NCBI GenBank assembly: GCA_016256075.1
Contig: SDVU01000607.1
Coordinates: 1-12,000, forward strand
Length of the DNA stretch: 12,000 bases
Origin: Dictyocoela muelleri
Taxonomy: Eukaryota > Microsporidia
Reading direction: 5' to 3'
Part shown: positions 8,840 to 12,000 of the stretch, piece after piece
How the letters are laid out: each line of letters opens with the position of its first letter
Position numbering within the stretch: the first letter of the stretch is position 1
Notes under the pieces: generated by a model
Databases searched by the model: none
The model's input: only the letters and a program-made list of their open reading frames with translations
What the model was told of the DNA's origin: nothing
Position numbers and translations under genes: made by a program

Positions 8840-9300
8840 ATTCATATTACATGTTAAAAACATCCATATTTGCCTAACCAGAGAGCTGCCATCTACCGTA
8901 GTCTTAAAATCTTTGGTTATCTTTGTTCACCATACATGTCACTCATAAGCTACACAATAGCTCAGGTGTATATATGATTTTCGTGCCATCAATATTGTGC
9001 TGGATACATGTAATTAGAGCATCTTTTATTGGTTTTCATTTTCTCAACTTTATGCAAAGATACGTCTCGCAGTCATCCTCAAGCTACACAATCTCTTCTG
9101 CTTTATTTTCATATTATACCAAGTCTTAATCTTCCATACCACACTGGAACAAATATATATATATATTTATACTATAGTTATATACTTATTGATCGCTTAA
9201 TGTCAACCCTATTTATTTATAAAAATGAAGTCAGCGTGATTAAACCCCGATGCGTAATTTTTACATTAAAGAGTGTTAACAACTATGCAATCTCGCAAGT
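8840..9300 (-). mobile_element. tRNA-headed SINE-like repeat, copy B
   Basis: This is the second copy of the repeat at 3722-4181, in direct orientation about 5.1 kb away. Its tRNA-like head (about 9300-9235 on the minus strand) is more decayed: the A box reads TTGCATAGTTG and the B box GGGTTTAATCA. An (AT)n run near 9153-9167 has grown inside it. It starts within about 25 bases of the foldback's right end and finishes close to the 3' end of the LINE, so three elements are packed end to end. Confidence 0.6.
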
Positions 9301-9385
9301 TTATGATTTTAGGAAAAGTGTTTGTTTAATTTTGATTTTAAATAATTGTATTTAATTTGCCGGCGCGATTTTTTTTAATACTTAG

Positions 9386-9396
9386 ACCGGTCCGTA
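9386..9396 (+). repeat. ACCGGTCCGTA, copy of the foldback terminal motif
   Basis: The 11-base string matches the foldback's left end at 8020-8030 exactly, and both are followed within a base by TAAAA. An 11-base match at a terminus is suggestive of another fragment of the same element family, but chance cannot be excluded. Confidence 0.35.
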
Positions 9397-9399
9397 GTA

Positions 9400-11230
9400 A
9401 AAAATAATGTGGGAACATGCTGTAGACAACAAAGTCGTCATAAAGATATTAGACTGAGTCCAATTAGTGTAAGCTCTAATTCGTGCCACTGCTGCTACAT
9501 AGACACTGGTTCAAGATTTAATTCTTCGTATGCTACGGCTCTACAGAAATTATATGTTCTGAGAATATATCTTCGATAGCAATATCGACAGCTTTCTGCA
9601 GAAGTATAACTCGATAGTCAAACATTCTGTAGAGCTCACTCCCGTATGTTGTTATTAGTAAGAGAACATTCTTGATCTATATTGACTTTACTGGATTTGG
9701 AAAATATTTTTTTCTTAGGAATGGCAGCATTAATAAATAAGCCTTGCGGTACTTATCTTTTCTATCAGTTATGATAGTCGGAATGTTTACATTCTTATCG
9801 ATCAGAAACACAAGGCAAGTATAACATCGACTCTTGCCATCACGGAGCACCCCTAAATTGGAGATATAAATTCTATTGTTATTAACGATAAAATTTCCAC
9901 ACTCTCAATGTTTTTTTTCCAGAAACCAGCGGGAACACAAGTCATTAAAACTAGCCAGATATTGTTGGAAAGTATAATCTGAATCTGCAAATAGAACTGC
10001 GTCATCAGCAAATAAAAGCTCAATTATACTTTAATCCTCGCTGTAAATACCATGCAATTCATGAAATAAGTCATTAATGTACATGTTTAAAAGCATAATA
10101 TAAATTGGCATCCTTGCCTAACACCTAATTAGTACATAAATGACTCACTGGGTAACCATTTACTCTTACGGAAAGTTTGGGTTTTTATATAGCACTTCTA
10201 TAAAACGATACAATTTCCCATGGAAACCTCGACGGTTTAGTTTGAAAAAGTCCAGTATGTGGTACTCTATCATTTGCACTGGAGAAATCATTGAAAACAA
10301 CTAAAGTAGTTTCCCCCTTAAGTAGTTATCTTTATAATATCATAAATAGGCGTCGATTGGCATATACATTTTTTCAAACGTCTAAACTCTCCTCGTGCCT
10401 TTATGAGAATCTTATACTCCTCACATATTCTAGATACTCTATTTGCTACAACCATACTGATGTGTACGTCTAAAGGGTTATAAAATAAAACATAATTAAT
10501 TATAAAAGATTTCCTAAAGCCTTTTATTGATTGGTAGTCATCTGATCGTGTCGTCTTACTTCGTGCATCGGTCATAAAACCTATCACTTTTTTATGTATT
10601 TTTCATCAATAAATATTCCTTCAAATTTTTCCCTCTCAGGACCTTCCAGACCATTCGTTGTGACTTCAACATTCAAACATTGATTTTTCTTATCAAAATT
10701 TTCATCACGAATAGCAAACACATTTGTGGTGGTTTTTTACGACACCACACTTACCAATAAGTTTACATGTGGTATTGATAAGCGAAATTAATGATATGGT
10801 ATCGTTTCAAGCCCTCTATCTTAAGAACATGAACTATCCTTGAGATGACATACGTCGAATTAATTTTTTTCTTTCTCAAACACAGAGATAAGCAGATAAT
10901 AGAGGTTGGAAGATTAAGGTTTCTCACATATAATGTCTTCCTAAATGGATTTTAATTAGTCTACTGTAATCCCATCTATTTCCAATGCGCTACCTCCTTC
11001 TGTGCTTTTCAAGGCAACGAGTACTTCGGACCAGTTAAGAATTTAATTAGAGTATAAATATTGTGATGTTATTGACTATCTAGATTCTAGAATAATTTTA
11101 TCTTTTTTTGTCTCAATTGGTCTACGCCGATCCCACCTAAATACTTTTTCGGTTCTCCAACGACTTAGAGGCTCCCTCAGATTTGAATATCTTAATTGGT
11201 AAGAGCATAGAGTATGTTTCTTATTTAGAA
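9400..11230 (-). pseudogene. Broken LINE (non-LTR retrotransposon) reverse transcriptase
   Basis: RT motifs occur in the correct order on the minus strand, spread over different frames. EIDGITVD lies at the end of 11033-10959. SLINTTCKLIGKC is at 10785-10747. EEYKILIKARGEFRRL lies within 10587-10318. Motif A, VVFNDFSSANDRVPH, is near 10305-10257. GVRQGC is at 10124-10107, followed one frame over by NMYINDLF. The catalytic motif FADDAVLFADSD starts at 10012 and keeps both aspartates. C-terminal TTYGSELYRMFD is at 9652-9617 and ELNLEPVS near 9525-9501.

Several frameshifts and stops interrupt it, for example a frame change just after GVRQGC and a stop before FADD. The FADD and GVRQGC motifs place it among non-LTR elements. 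No endonuclease domain is visible, so it is either 5'-truncated or of a type whose endonuclease lies elsewhere. The weak coding-like stretch at 11040-11230 may be its N-terminal part. Confidence 0.85.
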
Positions 11231-11280
11231 TAAGCGTAAAATCTCGAGATGAATCTAAATATTCAATTAATATAAAAAAT

Positions 11281-11354
11281 ACAAAGATATATAGGCATTT
11301 ACTAAAATTACGTGCTTTGCGCCAAATTTGGTAAATGTATATATATATCTCTTT
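11281..11354. repeat. AT-rich hairpin, roughly 30-base arms
   Basis: ACAAAGATATATAGGCATTTAC at the left is inverted imperfectly as GTAAATGTATATATATATCTCTTTG at the right, around a loop containing GTGCTTTGCGCC. The right arm includes a TA microsatellite. It could be a tiny MITE or the edge of an element. No gene is present in 11231-11540. Confidence 0.5.
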
Positions 11355-11599
11355 GGTTTTTCAATATTAATTAGATATTTAGGCGCTTATTCAATATTTG
11401 GGAATTTTAAAATTTTGATTTTTTTGAAAATTCAATATTTTGAATAAAATGTAAAATCGCCTTTATGAAAATAAATATAAAATCTTTGTATAATAATTTT
11501 TTTTATAAAACAATATGATGTTAGTAATTTATTGCCAAAATCCGGATAGTTTGAGCAAGATAAACCATGTTTATATGTGTGTTTCTACGATGATTTAAT

Positions 11600-11930
11600 G
11601 AAAAGATAAAAGTAGACCAAATTCTTCTTATTATTTTTGTAAGTTTTGTAAGAAGAAAATTAGTTTAACAAAGGGGACAATTATTAAAATTTAAAGACAC
11701 TCTCAATATTTTTTTAAGATTTGTATATGGTTTCGCAATGAATTTAATTATTGCCAAATTAAATATTAAACAGTAGTTGCAACTACTACATTTTTTAAGA
11801 TTGAAAATATTATAAATACTATAATAGAAAGGATAAATAATAATCCAAAAAAACGGAAGAGTAGATAAAATCGGTCAAATATATTAATTACTATCTGTCA
11901 AGGACGTAAAATAGAGAATCCGTGGGGCTT
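11600..11930 (+). pseudogene. Broken IS1595/ISXO2-like DNA transposase fragment
   Basis: Pieces of the family's N-terminal half appear in order but in different frames. YYFCKFCKKKISLTKG (11629-11676) looks like the second half of the zinc-ribbon followed by the family's short basic turn. FLRFVYGFAMNLIIAKLNI (within 11690-11770) looks like the following helix-turn-helix-type region. CNYYIF follows (11778-11795), and then TICQGRKIENP (11890-11922), which matches the region just after the first catalytic Asp.

Stops at 11692 and 11774 and at least two frame changes make it non-functional. The catalytic Asp itself is not recognisable, and the rest of the DDE core is missing, replaced by a palindrome. 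Such transposases are known in bacteria and in microsporidia. The family call is by pattern, not by search. Confidence 0.6.
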
Positions 11931-11972
11931 GTTTAGAAAGATGCCTACCATGAGGTAGGCATCTTTCTAAAC
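11931..11972. repeat. Perfect 19-bp palindrome with 4-base loop
   Basis: GTTTAGAAAGATGCCTACC is followed by the loop ATGA and then the exact reverse complement. With a two-base bulge the arms extend to GCTT/AAGC (11927-11978). It cuts the transposase reading off abruptly. It has no T-run, so it is not a simple bacterial-type terminator. Confidence 0.85.
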
Positions 11973-12000
11973 ATAAGCAATTTTTTAAAATTTAATTAAT

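Noticed and set aside
3722-9300. A single LTR element with copies A and B as its terminal repeats
   Set aside because: The spacing is plausible, but the copies carry a tRNA-like head, no primer-binding site or polypurine tract is visible beside them, and no pol motifs are convincing inside. It is kept only as an alternative.
9029-9355. Plus-strand open frame of 108 codons
   Set aside because: It runs across SINE-like copy B and its AT microsatellite, has no recognisable domain, and is not preserved in copy A.
11931-11972. Rho-independent terminator
   Set aside because: The stem is strong, but no T-run follows on either strand and the setting is eukaryotic.

Overview
The window looks like a transposon-littered stretch of a very AT-rich, compact-type eukaryotic genome. 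The best guess is a microsporidian. The grounds are modest: one long intronless gene with a CCCC run directly before its ATG (a start-site signal described for microsporidia), strong A+T bias, and relics of an IS1595/ISXO2-like transposase and a LINE. No rRNA, ribosomal protein or other lineage-diagnostic gene is present, so the assignment is an inference.

Layout. Bases 1-774 are non-coding, with a small inverted-repeat element (156-287) and a degenerate minisatellite (530-618). Bases 775-2880 carry the only convincing intact gene, a 701-residue protein of unknown function on the minus strand. It is low-complexity in the N-terminal half and has a better-structured, possibly zinc-binding C-terminal region. 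Bases 2881-3720 hold a short hairpin, a 15-bp motif present three times exactly and once degenerately, and a 64-bp tandem duplication.

Bases 3722-4181 and about 8840-9300 are two diverged direct copies of a roughly 460-bp repeat. On the minus strand each begins with a tRNA-like head (A box and B box), so they look like a tRNA-headed SINE. Between them lie a long, less AT-rich, decayed coding-like tract (about 4376-7950), which I could not assign to a family, and a large imperfect inverted repeat (8019-8816). The arms of that inverted repeat are built from 20-22-bp tandem units.

Bases about 9400-11230 are a broken LINE on the minus strand with most reverse-transcriptase motifs still readable. 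Bases 11281-11354 form an AT-rich hairpin. Bases about 11600-11930 are a broken IS1595/ISXO2-like transposase on the plus strand, ending in a perfect 19-bp palindrome (11931-11972).

There is no operon or pathway here: one probable gene borders about 9 kb of layered mobile-element debris. The most novel-looking items are the tRNA-headed repeat pair, the inverted repeat with tandem-unit arms, and the unrecognised 701-residue protein.
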